Notes: generated by a model not told the origin, from the sequence alone. A stretch of DNA of 64,000 bases from Actinernus sp. WN-2022 (GCA_030867875.1 JAOWCC010000763.1:124001-188000), one strand, 5' to 3'. Shown: positions 1-11,600, counted from the first letter of the stretch. Numbers and translations are program-made.

Positions 1-32
1 TTTTGTAAGCTAACCTGAATCTCTCAAAGTTA
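1..32 (+). repeat. Partial B2 monomer at left window edge
   Basis: These are the last 32 bases of a B2 monomer (TTTTGTAAGCTAACC through AAAGTTA). They match the tail of every other B monomer, so the array continues beyond the left edge. Confidence 0.95.
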
Positions 33-225
33 CTTGTGTACCCTAAAATCTTCAAAGTGGCGCCATTTCTCGAGCTTTTGATGGATTTCGATGCACTATA
101 CGGCAATACAACGTTCTCTTAATGTAGATTGCGTTTAGTGGATGGAAGTTTCCTGTATTTTGAGTAACAATACCAGAAAATGGCCTTTTTCTAACCTAAG
201 CATAACCTCTAGGTCTCAAATAAAG
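33..225 (+). repeat. A1: diverged B-type monomer
   Basis: The first 60 bases match the B monomer with about four differences, including the shared TTTCTCGAGCTTTTGATGG core. The middle then diverges strongly. Similarity returns near the end: AGTTTCCTGTATTTTGAGTA aligns with the B stretch AGTTTTGCCGTATTTGGAGT, and AGAAAATGGCCTTTTTCTAA with the B stretch around CGAAAATGTGGTTTTTGTAA. A1 is therefore an old B paralogue whose 5' part was conserved or re-homogenised. The end at about 225 is approximate. Confidence 0.8.
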
Positions 226-351
226 AAATTATGGGATGGATCTAAGTCAAGTCAATTATGGGATAGAAAGGCCAGAAAAGTCTTCAACTGTCATTTGCCC
301 TTTCAAGAAAACGGCAAAAACACGAGTTACTGGCTTTTAAAGCTTAAAGGC
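226..351 (+). repeat. A2: HOR-specific stretch with a short internal direct repeat
   Basis: About 126 bases with no convincing full alignment to the B monomer. AATTATGGGAT occurs twice, at 227-237 and 254-264, a 27-bp spacing. Faint similarity to the B tail (AGAAAAC followed by C/G-rich bases, then a T-run and AAGCTT near 340-346) leaves open that this is a truncated, heavily diverged monomer. AAGCTT occurs once per A segment here and not in B. Confidence 0.6.
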
Positions 352-431
352 ACACAAGATCTAGCATGTTTTCACAAAAGGGGGTGTTAGGTTCAAAGGC
401 TCCTTTTGTGAAAACATGCTAGATCTTGTGT
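352..431. repeat. Long inverted repeat (hairpin/cruciform), 30-bp arms
   Basis: The left arm (352-381, ACACAAGATC to AAAAGG) is the exact reverse complement of the right arm (402-431, CCTTTTG to TTGTGT). The loop is 20 bases (382-401). The last seven bases of the right arm are also the first seven of B1, so the structure spans the A/B junction. The same hairpin lies at unit offset 319-398 in every 760-, 576- and 392-bp unit, 75 copies in all. As DNA it could extrude as a cruciform; a transcript would fold into a 30-bp stem. No terminator role is supported, since no T-run follows the stem. Confidence 0.93.
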
Positions 432-608
432 ACCTTACAATCTTCAAAGTGGTGTCATTTCTCGAGCTTTTGATGGATTTCGATGTACTACACGTCAAAA
501 CAACGGTCTCTTCCAGTACTTTAAGACTAGCGTGCCAGTTTTGCCGTATTTGGAGTAGAAAACCCGAAAATGTGGTTTTTGTAAGCTAACCTGAATCTCT
601 CAAAGTTA
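425..608 (+). repeat. B1 monomer (184 bp): reference copy
   Basis: First of the two near-identical 184-bp monomers. It differs from B2 at position 29: T here (453), inside GTGGTGTC. B1 carries most of the variation in the array. Position 103 (527) is C, A or G; position 104 is T or C; position 83 is T, or G in all 698-bp units. It contains one CTCGAG and no AAGCTT. Confidence 0.95.
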
Positions 609-792
609 CTTGTGTACCTTACAATCTTCAAAGTGGCGTCATTTCTCGAGCTTTTGATGGATTTCGATGTACTACACGTCAAAACAACGGTCTCTTCCAG
701 TACTTTAAGACTAGCGTGCCAGTTTTGCCGTATTTGGAGTAGAAAATCCGAAAATGTGGTTTTTGTAAGCTAACCTGAATCTCTCAAAGTTA
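609..792 (+). repeat. B2 monomer (184 bp): reference copy
   Basis: Second 184-bp monomer, identical to B1 except C at position 29 (637, GTGGCGTC). This copy has T at position 139 (747, AAAATCCG) where most B2 copies have C. B2 is missing from 576- and 514-bp units, whose single B monomer is B1-like at position 29. Confidence 0.95.
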
Positions 793-1368
793 CTTGTGTA
801 CCCTAAAATCTTCAAAGTGGCGCCATTTCTCGAGCTTTTGATGGATTTCGATGCACTATACGGCAATACAACGTTCTCTTAATGTAGATTGCGTTTAGTG
901 GATGGAAGTTTCCTGTATTTTGAGTAACAATACCAGAAAATGGCCTTTTTCTAACCTAAGCATAACCTCTAGGTCTCAAATAAAGAAATTATGGGATGGA
1001 TCTAAGTCAAGTCAATTATGGGATAGAAAGGCCAGAAAAGTCTTCAACTGTCATTTGCCCTTTCAAGAAAACGGCAAAAACACGAGTTACTGGCTTTTAA
1101 AGCTTAAAGGCACACAAGATCTAGCATGTTTTCACAAAAGGGGGTGTTAGGTTCAAAGGCTCCTTTTGTGAAAACATGCTAGATCTTGTGTACCTTACAA
1201 TCTTCAAAGTGGTGTCATTTCTCGAGCTTTTGATGGATTTCGATGTACTACACGTCAAAACAACGGTCTCTTCCAGTACTTTAAGACTAGCGTGCCAGTT
1301 TTGCCGTATTTGGAGTAGAAAACCCGAAAATGTGGTTTTTGTAAGCTAACCTGAATCTCTCAAAGTTA
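793..1368 (+). repeat. 576-bp unit (A-B)
   Basis: One B monomer is missing. The remaining B has the B1 T at position 29. B ends in the normal AAAGTTA and joins the next A in register, as expected for unequal exchange between B1 and B2. Confidence 0.95.
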
Positions 1369-2066
1369 CTTGTGTACCCTAAAATCTTCAAAGTGGCGCC
1401 ATTTCTCGAGCTTTTGATGGATTTCGATGCACTATACGGCAATACAACGTTCTCTTAATGTAGATTGCGTTTAGTGGATGGAAGTTTCCTGTATTTTGAG
1501 TAACAATACCAGAAAATGGCCTTTTTCTAACCTAAGCATAACCTCTAGGTCTCAAATAAAGAAATTATGGGATGGATCTAAGTCAAGTCAATTATGGGAT
1601 AGAAAGGCCAGAAAAGTCTTCAACTGTCATTTGCCCTTTCAAGAAAACGGCAAAAACACGAGTTACTGGCTTTTAAAGCTTAAAGGCACACAAGAATTCT
1701 TGTGTACCTTACAATCTTCAAAGTGGTGTCATTTCTCGAGCTTTTGATGGATTTCGATGTACTACACGTCAAAACAACGGGCTCTTCCAGTACTTTAAGA
1801 CTAGCGTGCCAGTTTTGCCGTATTTGGAGTAGAAAACCCGAAAATGTGGTTTTTGTAAGCTAACCTGAATCTCTCAAAGTTACTTGTGTACCTTACAATC
1901 TTCAAAGTGGCGTCATTTCTCGAGCTTTTGATGGATTTCGATGTACTACACGTCAAAACAACGGTCTCTTCCAGTACTTTAAGACTAGCGTGCCAGTTTT
2001 GCCGTATTTGGAGTAGAAAACCCGAAAATGTGGTTTTTGTAAGCTAACCTGAATCTCTCAAAGTTA
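1369..2066 (+). repeat. 698-bp unit (A without hairpin core)
   Basis: The hairpin is replaced by the 18-bp perfect palindrome ACACAAGAATTCTTGTGT at 1688-1705, so A is 330 bp. B1 carries the linked G variant at 1781 (CGGGCTC). Both B monomers are present. Confidence 0.95.
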
Positions 2067-5000
2067 CTTGTGTACCCTAAAATCTTCAAAGTGGCGCCAT
2101 TTCTCGAGCTTTTGATGGATTTCGATGCACTATACGGCAATACAACGTTCTCTTAATGTAGATTGCGTTTAGTGGATGGAAGTTTCCTGTATTTTGAGTA
2201 ACAATACCAGAAAATGGCCTTTTTCTAACCTAAGCATAACCTCTAGGTCTCAAATAAAGAAATTATGGGATGGATCTAAGTCAAGTCAATTATGGGATAG
2301 AAAGGCCAGAAAAGTCTTCAACTGTCATTTGCCCTTTCAAGAAAACGGCAAAAACACGAGTTACTGGCTTTTAAAGCTTAAAGGCACACAAGATCTAGCA
2401 TGTTTTCACAAAAGGGGGTGTTAGGTTCAAAGGCTCCTTTTGTGAAAACATGCTAGATCTTGTGTACCTTACAATCTTCAAAGTGGTGTCATTTCTCGAG
2501 CTTTTGATGGATTTCGATGTACTACACGTCAAAACAACGGTCTCTTCCAGTACTTTAAGACTAGCGTGCCAGTTTTGCCGTATTTGGAGTAGAAAACCCG
2601 AAAATGTGGTTTTTGTAAGCTAACCTGAATCTCTCAAAGTTACTTGTGTACCTTACAATCTTCAAAGTGGCGTCATTTCTCGAGCTTTTGATGGATTTCG
2701 ATGTACTACACGTCAAAACAACGGTCTCTTCCAGTACTTTAAGACTAGCGTGCCAGTTTTGCCGTATTTGGAGTAGAAAACCCGAAAATGTGGTTTTTGT
2801 AAGCTAACCTGAATCTCTCAAAGTTACTTGTGTACCCTAAAATCTTCAAAGTGGCGCCATTTCTCGAGCTTTTGATGGATTTCGATGCACTATACGGCAA
2901 TACAACGTTCTCTTAATGTAGATTGCGTTTAGTGGATGGAAGTTTCCTGTATTTTGAGTAACAATACCAGAAAATGGCCTTTTTCTAACCTAAGCATAAC
3001 CTCTAGGTCTCAAATAAAGAAATTATGGGATGGATCTAAGTCAAGTCAATTATGGGATAGAAAGGCCAGAAAAGTCTTCAACTGTCATTTGCCCTTTCAA
3101 GAAAACGGCAAAAACACGAGTTACTGGCTTTTAAAGCTTAAAGGCACACAAGATCTAGCATGTTTTCACAAAAGGGGGTGTTAGGTTCAAAGGCTCCTTT
3201 TGTGAAAACATGCTAGATCTTGTGTACCTTACAATCTTCAAAGTGGTGTCATTTCTCGAGCTTTTGATGGATTTCGATGTACTACACGTCAAAACAACGG
3301 TCTCTTCCAGTACTTTAAGACTAGCGTGCCAGTTTTGCCGTATTTGGAGTAGAAAACCCGAAAATGTGGTTTTTGTAAGCTAACCTGAATCTCTCAAAGT
3401 TACTTGTGTACCTTACAATCTTCAAAGTGGCGTCATTTCTCGAGCTTTTGATGGATTTCGATGTACTACACGTCAAAACAACGGTCTCTTCCAGTACTTT
3501 AAGACTAGCGTGCCAGTTTTGCCGTATTTGGAGTAGAAAACCCGAAAATGTGGTTTTTGTAAGCTAACCTGAATCTCTCAAAGTTACTTGTGTACCCTAA
3601 AATCTTCAAAGTGGCGCCATTTCTCGAGCTTTTGATGGATTTCGATGCACTATACGGCAATACAACGTTCTCTTAATGTAGATTGCGTTTAGTGGATGGA
3701 AGTTTCCTGTATTTTGAGTAACAATACCAGAAAATGGCCTTTTTCTAACCTAAGCATAACCTCTAGGTCTCAAATAAAGAAATTATGGGATGGATCTAAG
3801 TCAAGTCAATTATGGGATAGAAAGGCCAGAAAAGTCTTCAACTGTCATTTGCCCTTTCAAGAAAACGGCAAAAACACGAGTTACTGGCTTTTAAAGCTTA
3901 AAGGCACACAAGATCTAGCATGTTTTCACAAAAGGGGGTGTTAGGTTCAAAGGCTCCTTTTGTGAAAACATGCTAGATCTTGTGTACCTTACAATCTTCA
4001 AAGTGGTGTCATTTCTCGAGCTTTTGATGGATTTCGATGTACTACACGTCAAAACAACGGTCTCTTCCAGTACTTTAAGAATAGCGTGCCAGTTTTGCCA
4101 TATTTGGAGTAGAAAACCCGAAAATGTGGTTTTTGTAAGCTAACCTGAATCTCTCAAAGTTACTTGTGTACCTTACAATCTTCAAAGTGGCGTCATTTCT
4201 CGAGCTTTTGATGGATTTCGATGTACTACACGTCAAAACAACGGTCTCTTCCAGTACTTTAAGACTAGCGTGCCAGTTTTGCCGTATTTGGAGTAGAAAA
4301 CCCGAAAATGTGGTTTTTGTAAGCTAACCTGAATCTCTCAAAGTTACTTGTGTACCCTAAAATCTTCAAAGTGGCGCCATTTCTCGAGCTTTTGATGGAT
4401 TTCGATGCACTATACGGCAATACAACGTTCTCTTAATGTAGATTGCGTTTAGTGGATGGAAGTTTCCTGTATTTTGAGTAACAATACCAGAAAATGGCCT
4501 TTTTCTAACCTAAGCATAACCTCTAGGTCTCAAATAAAGAAATTATGGGATGGATCTAAGTCAAGTCAATTATGGGATAGAAAGGCCAGAAAAGTCTTCA
4601 ACTGTCATTTGCCCTTTCAAGAAAACGGCAAAAACACGAGTTACTGGCTTTTAAAGCTTAAAGGCACACAAGATCTAGCATGTTTTCACAAAAGGGGGTG
4701 TTAGGTTCAAAGGCTCCTTTTGTGAAAACATGCTAGATCTTGTGTACCTTACAATCTTCAAAGTGGTGTCATTTCTCGAGCTTTTGATGGATTTCGATGT
4801 ACTACACGTCAAAACAACGGTCTCTTCCAGTACTTTAAGAATAGCGTGCCAGTTTTGCCATATTTGGAGTAGAAAACCCGAAAATGTGGTTTTTGTAAGC
4901 TAACCTGAATCTCTCAAAGTTACTTGTGTACCTTACAATCTTCAAAGTGGCGTCATTTCTCGAGCTTTTGATGGATTTCGATGTACTACACGTCAAAACA

Positions 5001-7386
5001 ACGGTCTCTTCCAGTACTTTAAGACTAGCGTGCCAGTTTTGCCGTATTTGGAGTAGAAAACCCGAAAATGTGGTTTTTGTAAGCTAACCTGAATCTCTCA
5101 AAGTTACTTGTGTACCCTAAAATCTTCAAAGTGGCGCCATTTCTCGAGCTTTTGATGGATTTCGATGCACTATACGGCAATACAACGTTCTCTTAATGTA
5201 GATTGCGTTTAGTGGATGGAAGTTTCCTGTATTTTGAGTAACAATACCAGAAAATGGCCTTTTTCTAACCTAAGCATAACCTCTAGGTCTCAAATAAAGA
5301 AATTATGGGATGGATCTAAGTCAAGTCAATTATGGGATAGAAAGGCCAGAAAAGTCTTCAACTGTCATTTGCCCTTTCAAGAAAACGGCAAAAACACGAG
5401 TTACTGGCTTTTAAAGCTTAAAGGCACACAAGATCTAGCATGTTTTCACAAAAGGGGGTGTTAGGTTCAAAGGCTCCTTTTGTGAAAACATGCTAGATCT
5501 TGTGTACCTTACAATCTTCAAAGTGGTGTCATTTCTCGAGCTTTTGATGGATTTCGATGTACTACACGTCAAAACAACGGTCTCTTCCAGTACTTTAAGA
5601 CCAGCGTGCCAGTTTTGCCGTATTTGGAGTAGAAAACCCGAAAATGTGGTTTTTGTAAGCTAACCTGAATCTCTCAAAGTTACTTGTGTACCTTACAATC
5701 TTCAAAGTGGCGTCATTTCTCGAGCTTTTGATGGATTTCGATGTACTACACGTCAAAACAACGGTCTCTTCCAGTACTTTAAGACTAGCGTGCCAGTTTT
5801 GCCGTATTTGGAGTAGAAAATCCGAAAATGTGGTTTTTGTAAGCTAACCTGAATCTCTCAAAGTTACTTGTGTACCCTAAAATCTTCAAAGTGGCGCCAT
5901 TTCTCGAGCTTTTGATGGATTTCGATGCACTATACGGCAATACAACGTTCTCTTAATGTAGATTGCGTTTAGTGGATGGAAGTTTCCTGTATTTTGAGTA
6001 ACAATACCAGAAAATGGCCTTTTTCTAACCTAAGCATAACCTCTAGGTCTCAAATAAAGAAATTATGGGATGGATCTAAGTCAAGTCAATTATGGGATAG
6101 AAAGGCCAGAAAAGTCTTCAACTGTCATTTGCCCTTTCAAGAAAACGGCAAAAACACGAGTTACTGGCTTTTAAAGCTTAAAGGCACACAAGATCTAGCA
6201 TGTTTTCACAAAAGGGGGTGTTAGGTTCAAAGGCTCCTTTTGTGAAAACATGCTAGATCTTGTGTACCTTACAATCTTCAAAGTGGTGTCATTTCTCGAG
6301 CTTTTGATGGATTTCGATGTACTACACGTCAAAACAACGGTCTCTTCCAGTACTTTAAGACTAGCGTGCCAGTTTTGCCGTATTTGGAGTAGAAAACCCG
6401 AAAATGTGGTTTTTGTAAGCTAACCTGAATCTCTCAAAGTTACTTGTGTACCTTACAATCTTCAAAGTGGCGTCATTTCTCGAGCTTTTGATGGATTTCG
6501 ATGTACTACACGTCAAAACAACGGTCTCTTCCAGTACTTTAAGACTAGCGTGCCAGTTTTGCCGTATTTGGAGTAGAAAACCCGAAAATGTGGTTTTTGT
6601 AAGCTAACCTGAATCTCTCAAAGTTACTTGTGTACCCTAAAATCTTCAAAGTGGCGCCATTTCTCGAGCTTTTGATGGATTTCGATGCACTATACGGCAA
6701 TACAACGTTCTCTTAATGTAGATTGCGTTTAGTGGATGGAAGTTTCCTGTATTTTGAGTAACAATACCAGAAAATGGCCTTTTTCTAACCTAAGCATAAC
6801 CTCTAGGTCTCAAATAAAGAAATTATGGGATGGATCTAAGTCAAGTCAATTATGGGATAGAAAGGCCAGAAAAGTCTTCAACTGTCATTTGCCCTTTCAA
6901 GAAAACGGCAAAAACACGAGTTACTGGCTTTTAAAGCTTAAAGGCACACAAGATCTAGCATGTTTTCACAAAAGGGGGTGTTAGGTTCAAAGGCTCCTTT
7001 TGTGAAAACATGCTAGATCTTGTGTACCTTACAATCTTCAAAGTGGTGTCATTTCTCGAGCTTTTGATGGATTTCGATGTACTACACGTCAAAACAACGG
7101 TCTCTTCCAGTACTTTAAGAATAGCGTGCCAGTTTTGCCGTATTTGGAGTAGAAAACCCGAAAATGTGGTTTTTGTAAGCTAACCTGAATCTCTCAAAGT
7201 TACTTGTGTACCTTACAATCTTCAAAGTGGCGTCATTTCTCGAGCTTTTGATGGATTTCGATGTACTACACGTCAAAACAACGGTCTCTTCCAGTACTTT
7301 AAGACTAGCGTGCCAGTTTTGCCGTATTTGGAGTAGAAAACCCGAAAATGTGGTTTTTGTAAGCTAACCTGAATCTCTCAAAGTTA
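2067..7386 (+). repeat. Run of seven 760-bp units (C C a a k C a)
   Basis: Unit starts are 2067, 2827, 3587, 4347, 5107, 5867 and 6627. Units 3587 and 4347 share A at B1 position 103 (4081, 4841) and a private G-to-A in the B1 GCCGTA motif (4100, 4860). Unit 5107 is type k: CCAGCG in B1 plus B2 T at 5821. Unit 6627 has only the position-103 A. Confidence 0.93.
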
Positions 7387-7962
7387 CTTGTGTACCCTAA
7401 AATCTTCAAAGTGGCGCCATTTCTCGAGCTTTTGATGGATTTCGATGCACTATACGGCAATACAACGTTCTCTTAATGTAGATTGCGTTTAGTGGATGGA
7501 AGTTTCCTGTATTTTGAGTAACAATACCAGAAAATGGCCTTTTTCTAACCTAAGCATAACCTCTAGGTCTCAAATAAAGAAATTATGGGATGGATCTAAG
7601 TCAAGTCAATTATGGGATAGAAAGGCCAGAAAAGTCTTCAACTGTCATTTGCCCTTTCAAGAAAACGGCAAAAACACGAGTTACTGGCTTTTAAAGCTTA
7701 AAGGCACACAAGATCTAGCATGTTTTCACAAAAGGGGGTGTTAGGTTCAAAGGCTCCTTTTGTGAAAACATGCTAGATCTTGTGTACCTTACAATCTTCA
7801 AAGTGGTGTCATTTCTCGAGCTTTTGATGGATTTCGATGTACTACACGTCAAAACAACGGTCTCTTCCAGTACTTTAAGACTAGCGTGCCAGTTTTGCCG
7901 TATTTGGAGTAGAAAACCCGAAAATGTGGTTTTTGTAAGCTAACCTGAATCTCTCAAAGTTA
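7387..7962 (+). repeat. 576-bp unit (A-B)
   Basis: Single-B unit that precedes a 698-bp unit, repeating the S-H order seen at 793-2066. Confidence 0.95.
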
Positions 7963-8660
7963 CTTGTGTACCCTAAAATCTTCAAAGTGGCGCCATTTCT
8001 CGAGCTTTTGATGGATTTCGATGCACTATACGGCAATACAACGTTCTCTTAATGTAGATTGCGTTTAGTGGATGGAAGTTTCCTGTATTTTGAGTAACAA
8101 TACCAGAAAATGGCCTTTTTCTAACCTAAGCATAACCTCTAGGTCTCAAATAAAGAAATTATGGGATGGATCTAAGTCAAGTCAATTATGGGATAGAAAG
8201 GCCAGAAAAGTCTTCAACTGTCATTTGCCCTTTCAAGAAAACGGCAAAAACACGAGTTACTGGCTTTTAAAGCTTAAAGGCACACAAGAATTCTTGTGTA
8301 CCTTACAATCTTCAAAGTGGTGTCATTTCTCGAGCTTTTGATGGATTTCGATGTACTACACGTCAAAACAACGGGCTCTTCCAGTACTTTAAGACTAGCG
8401 TGCCAGTTTTGCCGTATTTGGAGTAGAAAACCCGAAAATGTGGTTTTTGTAAGCTAACCTGAATCTCTCAAAGTTACTTGTGTACCTTACAATCTTCAAA
8501 GTGGCGTCATTTCTCGAGCTTTTGATGGATTTCGATGTACTACACGTCAAAACAACGGTCTCTTCCAGTACTTTAAGACTAGCGTGCCAGTTTTGCCGTA
8601 TTTGGAGTAGAAAACCCGAAAATGTGGTTTTTGTAAGCTAACCTGAATCTCTCAAAGTTA
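7963..8660 (+). repeat. 698-bp unit (A without hairpin core)
   Basis: 18-bp palindrome at 8282-8299. The linked B1 G variant is at 8375. Confidence 0.95.
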
Positions 8661-11600
8661 CTTGTGTACCCTAAAATCTTCAAAGTGGCGCCATTTCTCG
8701 AGCTTTTGATGGATTTCGATGCACTATACGGCAATACAACGTTCTCTTAATGTAGATTGCGTTTAGTGGATGGAAGTTTCCTGTATTTTGAGTAACAATA
8801 CCAGAAAATGGCCTTTTTCTAACCTAAGCATAACCTCTAGGTCTCAAATAAAGAAATTATGGGATGGATCTAAGTCAAGTCAATTATGGGATAGAAAGGC
8901 CAGAAAAGTCTTCAACTGTCATTTGCCCTTTCAAGAAAACGGCAAAAACACGAGTTACTGGCTTTTAAAGCTTAAAGGCACACAAGATCTAGCATGTTTT
9001 CACAAAAGGGGGTGTTAGGTTCAAAGGCTCCTTTTGTGAAAACATGCTAGATCTTGTGTACCTTACAATCTTCAAAGTGGTGTCATTTCTCGAGCTTTTG
9101 ATGGATTTCGATGTACTACACGTCAAAACAACGGTCTCTTCCAGTACTTTAAGACTAGCGTGCCAGTTTTGCCGTATTTGGAGTAGAAAACCCGAAAATG
9201 TGGTTTTTGTAAGCTAACCTGAATCTCTCAAAGTTACTTGTGTACCTTACAATCTTCAAAGTGGCGTCATTTCTCGAGCTTTTGATGGATTTCGATGTAC
9301 TACACGTCAAAACAACGGTCTCTTCCAGTACTTTAAGACTAGCGTGCCAGTTTTGCCGTATTTGGAGTAGAAAACCCGAAAATGTGGTTTTTGTAAGCTA
9401 ACCTGAATCTCTCAAAGTTACTTGTGTACCCTAAAATCTTCAAAGTGGCGCCATTTCTCGAGCTTTTGATGGATTTCGATGCACTATACGGCAATACAAC
9501 GTTCTCTTAATGTAGATTGCGTTTAGTGGATGGAAGTTTCCTGTATTTTGAGTAACAATACCAGAAAATGGCCTTTTTCTAACCTAAGCATAACCTCTAG
9601 GTCTCAAATAAAGAAATTATGGGATGGATCTAAGTCAAGTCAATTATGGGATAGAAAGGCCAGAAAAGTCTTCAACTGTCATTTGCCCTTTCAAGAAAAC
9701 GGCAAAAACACGAGTTACTGGCTTTTAAAGCTTAAAGGCACACAAGATCTAGCATGTTTTCACAAAAGGGGGTGTTAGGTTCAAAGGCTCCTTTTGTGAA
9801 AACATGCTAGATCTTGTGTACCTTACAATCTTCAAAGTGGTGTCATTTCTCGAGCTTTTGATGGATTTCGATGTACTACACGTCAAAACAACGGTCTCTT
9901 CCAGTACTTTAAGACTAGCGTGCCAGTTTTGCCGTATTTGGAGTAGAAAACCCGAAAATGTGGTTTTTGTAAGCTAACCTGAATCTCTCAAAGTTACTTG
10001 TGTACCTTACAATCTTCAAAGTGGCGTCATTTCTCGAGCTTTTGATGGATTTCGATGTACTACACGTCAAAACAACGGTCTCTTCCAGTACTTTAAGACT
10101 AGCGTGCCAGTTTTGCCGTATTTGGAGTAGAAAACCCGAAAATGTGGTTTTTGTAAGCTAACCTGAATCTCTCAAAGTTACTTGTGTACCCTAAAATCTT
10201 CAAAGTGGCGCCATTTCTCGAGCTTTTGATGGATTTCGATGCACTATACGGCAATACAACGTTCTCTTAATGTAGATTGCGTTTAGTGGATGGAAGTTTC
10301 CTGTATTTTGAGTAACAATACCAGAAAATGGCCTTTTTCTAACCTAAGCATAACCTCTAGGTCTCAAATAAAGAAATTATGGGATGGATCTAAGTCAAGT
10401 CAATTATGGGATAGAAAGGCCAGAAAAGTCTTCAACTGTCATTTGCCCTTTCAAGAAAACGGCAAAAACACGAGTTACTGGCTTTTAAAGCTTAAAGGCA
10501 CACAAGATCTAGCATGTTTTCACAAAAGGGGGTGTTAGGTTCAAAGGCTCCTTTTGTGAAAACATGCTAGATCTTGTGTACCTTACAATCTTCAAAGTGG
10601 TGTCATTTCTCGAGCTTTTGATGGATTTCGATGTACTACACGTCAAAACAACGGTCTCTTCCAGTACTTTAAGAATAGCGTGCCAGTTTTGCCGTATTTG
10701 GAGTAGAAAACCCGAAAATGTGGTTTTTGTAAGCTAACCTGAATCTCTCAAAGTTACTTGTGTACCTTACAATCTTCAAAGTGGCGTCATTTCTCGAGCT
10801 TTTGATGGATTTCGATGTACTACACGTCAAAACAACGGTCTCTTCCAGTACTTTAAGACTAGCGTGCCAGTTTTGCCGTATTTGGAGTAGAAAACCCGAA
10901 AATGTGGTTTTTGTAAGCTAACCTGAATCTCTCAAAGTTACTTGTGTACCCTAAAATCTTCAAAGTGGCGCCATTTCTCGAGCTTTTGATGGATTTCGAT
11001 GCACTATACGGCAATACAACGTTCTCTTAATGTAGATTGCGTTTAGTGGATGGAAGTTTCCTGTATTTTGAGTAACAATACCAGAAAATGGCCTTTTTCT
11101 AACCTAAGCATAACCTCTAGGTCTCAAATAAAGAAATTATGGGATGGATCTAAGTCAAGTCAATTATGGGATAGAAAGGCCAGAAAAGTCTTCAACTGTC
11201 ATTTGCCCTTTCAAGAAAACGGCAAAAACACGAGTTACTGGCTTTTAAAGCTTAAAGGCACACAAGATCTAGCATGTTTTCACAAAAGGGGGTGTTAGGT
11301 TCAAAGGCTCCTTTTGTGAAAACATGCTAGATCTTGTGTACCTTACAATCTTCAAAGTGGTGTCATTTCTCGAGCTTTTGATGGATTTCGATGTACTACA
11401 CGTCAAAACAACGGTCTCTTCCAGTACTTTAAGACCAGCGTGCCAGTTTTGCCGTATTTGGAGTAGAAAACCCGAAAATGTGGTTTTTGTAAGCTAACCT
11501 GAATCTCTCAAAGTTACTTGTGTACCTTACAATCTTCAAAGTGGCGTCATTTCTCGAGCTTTTGATGGATTTCGATGTACTACACGTCAAAACAACGGTC

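Larger units (their letters stand above)
33..424 (+). repeat. Segment A (392 bp) of the first unit: reference copy
   Basis: This is the reference copy of the longer, non-B part of the HOR. It has three parts: A1 (a B-like monomer), A2 (weakly related or unrelated sequence) and most of the hairpin. It is present in all 91 units, always first. In 16 units it is 330 bp because the 62-bp hairpin core is absent. Segment A is strikingly uniform: by eye I find only two variable sites in full-length copies, at unit offset 134 (A to C) and at 61920 (G to C). An open frame starts at unit offset 109; see the rejected list. Confidence 0.95.
33..792 (+). repeat. 760-bp unit, type T
   Basis: Complete A-B1-B2 unit with the B2 T variant at 747 and a plain B1. 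The same type recurs at 29349, 40219 and 56985. In all four places the next unit has a single B (576 bp) and the one after lacks the hairpin core (698 bp). Confidence 0.95.
793..7386 (+). repeat. Left super-block, copy 1 (S H C C a a k C a)
   Basis: Nine units, 6594 bp. The order of length classes and B variants matches the next block, except for one extra a unit (3587 and 4347 are sister copies). The boundaries are conventional, set at the 576-bp unit. Confidence 0.75.

Noticed and set aside
142..390. An open frame of 82 codons in each long A segment, and 89 codons where the hairpin core is missing
   Set aside because: It recurs in all 91 units only because the units are near-identical. It starts inside A1, a diverged satellite monomer, and its end changes with the hairpin state, running into B1 in the short form. 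No domain, signal or codon pattern is visible. The few changes I see inside it (A to C at offset 134, 61920, 41916) all alter the residue, giving no sign of protein-level constraint.
391..401. GGTTCAAAGGC in the hairpin loop resembling a Pol III B box (T-loop)
   Set aside because: Only the GGTTCAA part fits. The following bases do not, there is no A box at a suitable distance, and no tRNA-like fold.
352..431. Hairpin read as an intrinsic terminator or a complete MITE
   Set aside because: No T-run follows the stem, and no transcription unit is present. As a MITE it lacks a recognisable target-site duplication, and its outer arms are made of A-end and B-start sequence. A mobile origin remains possible but unsupported.
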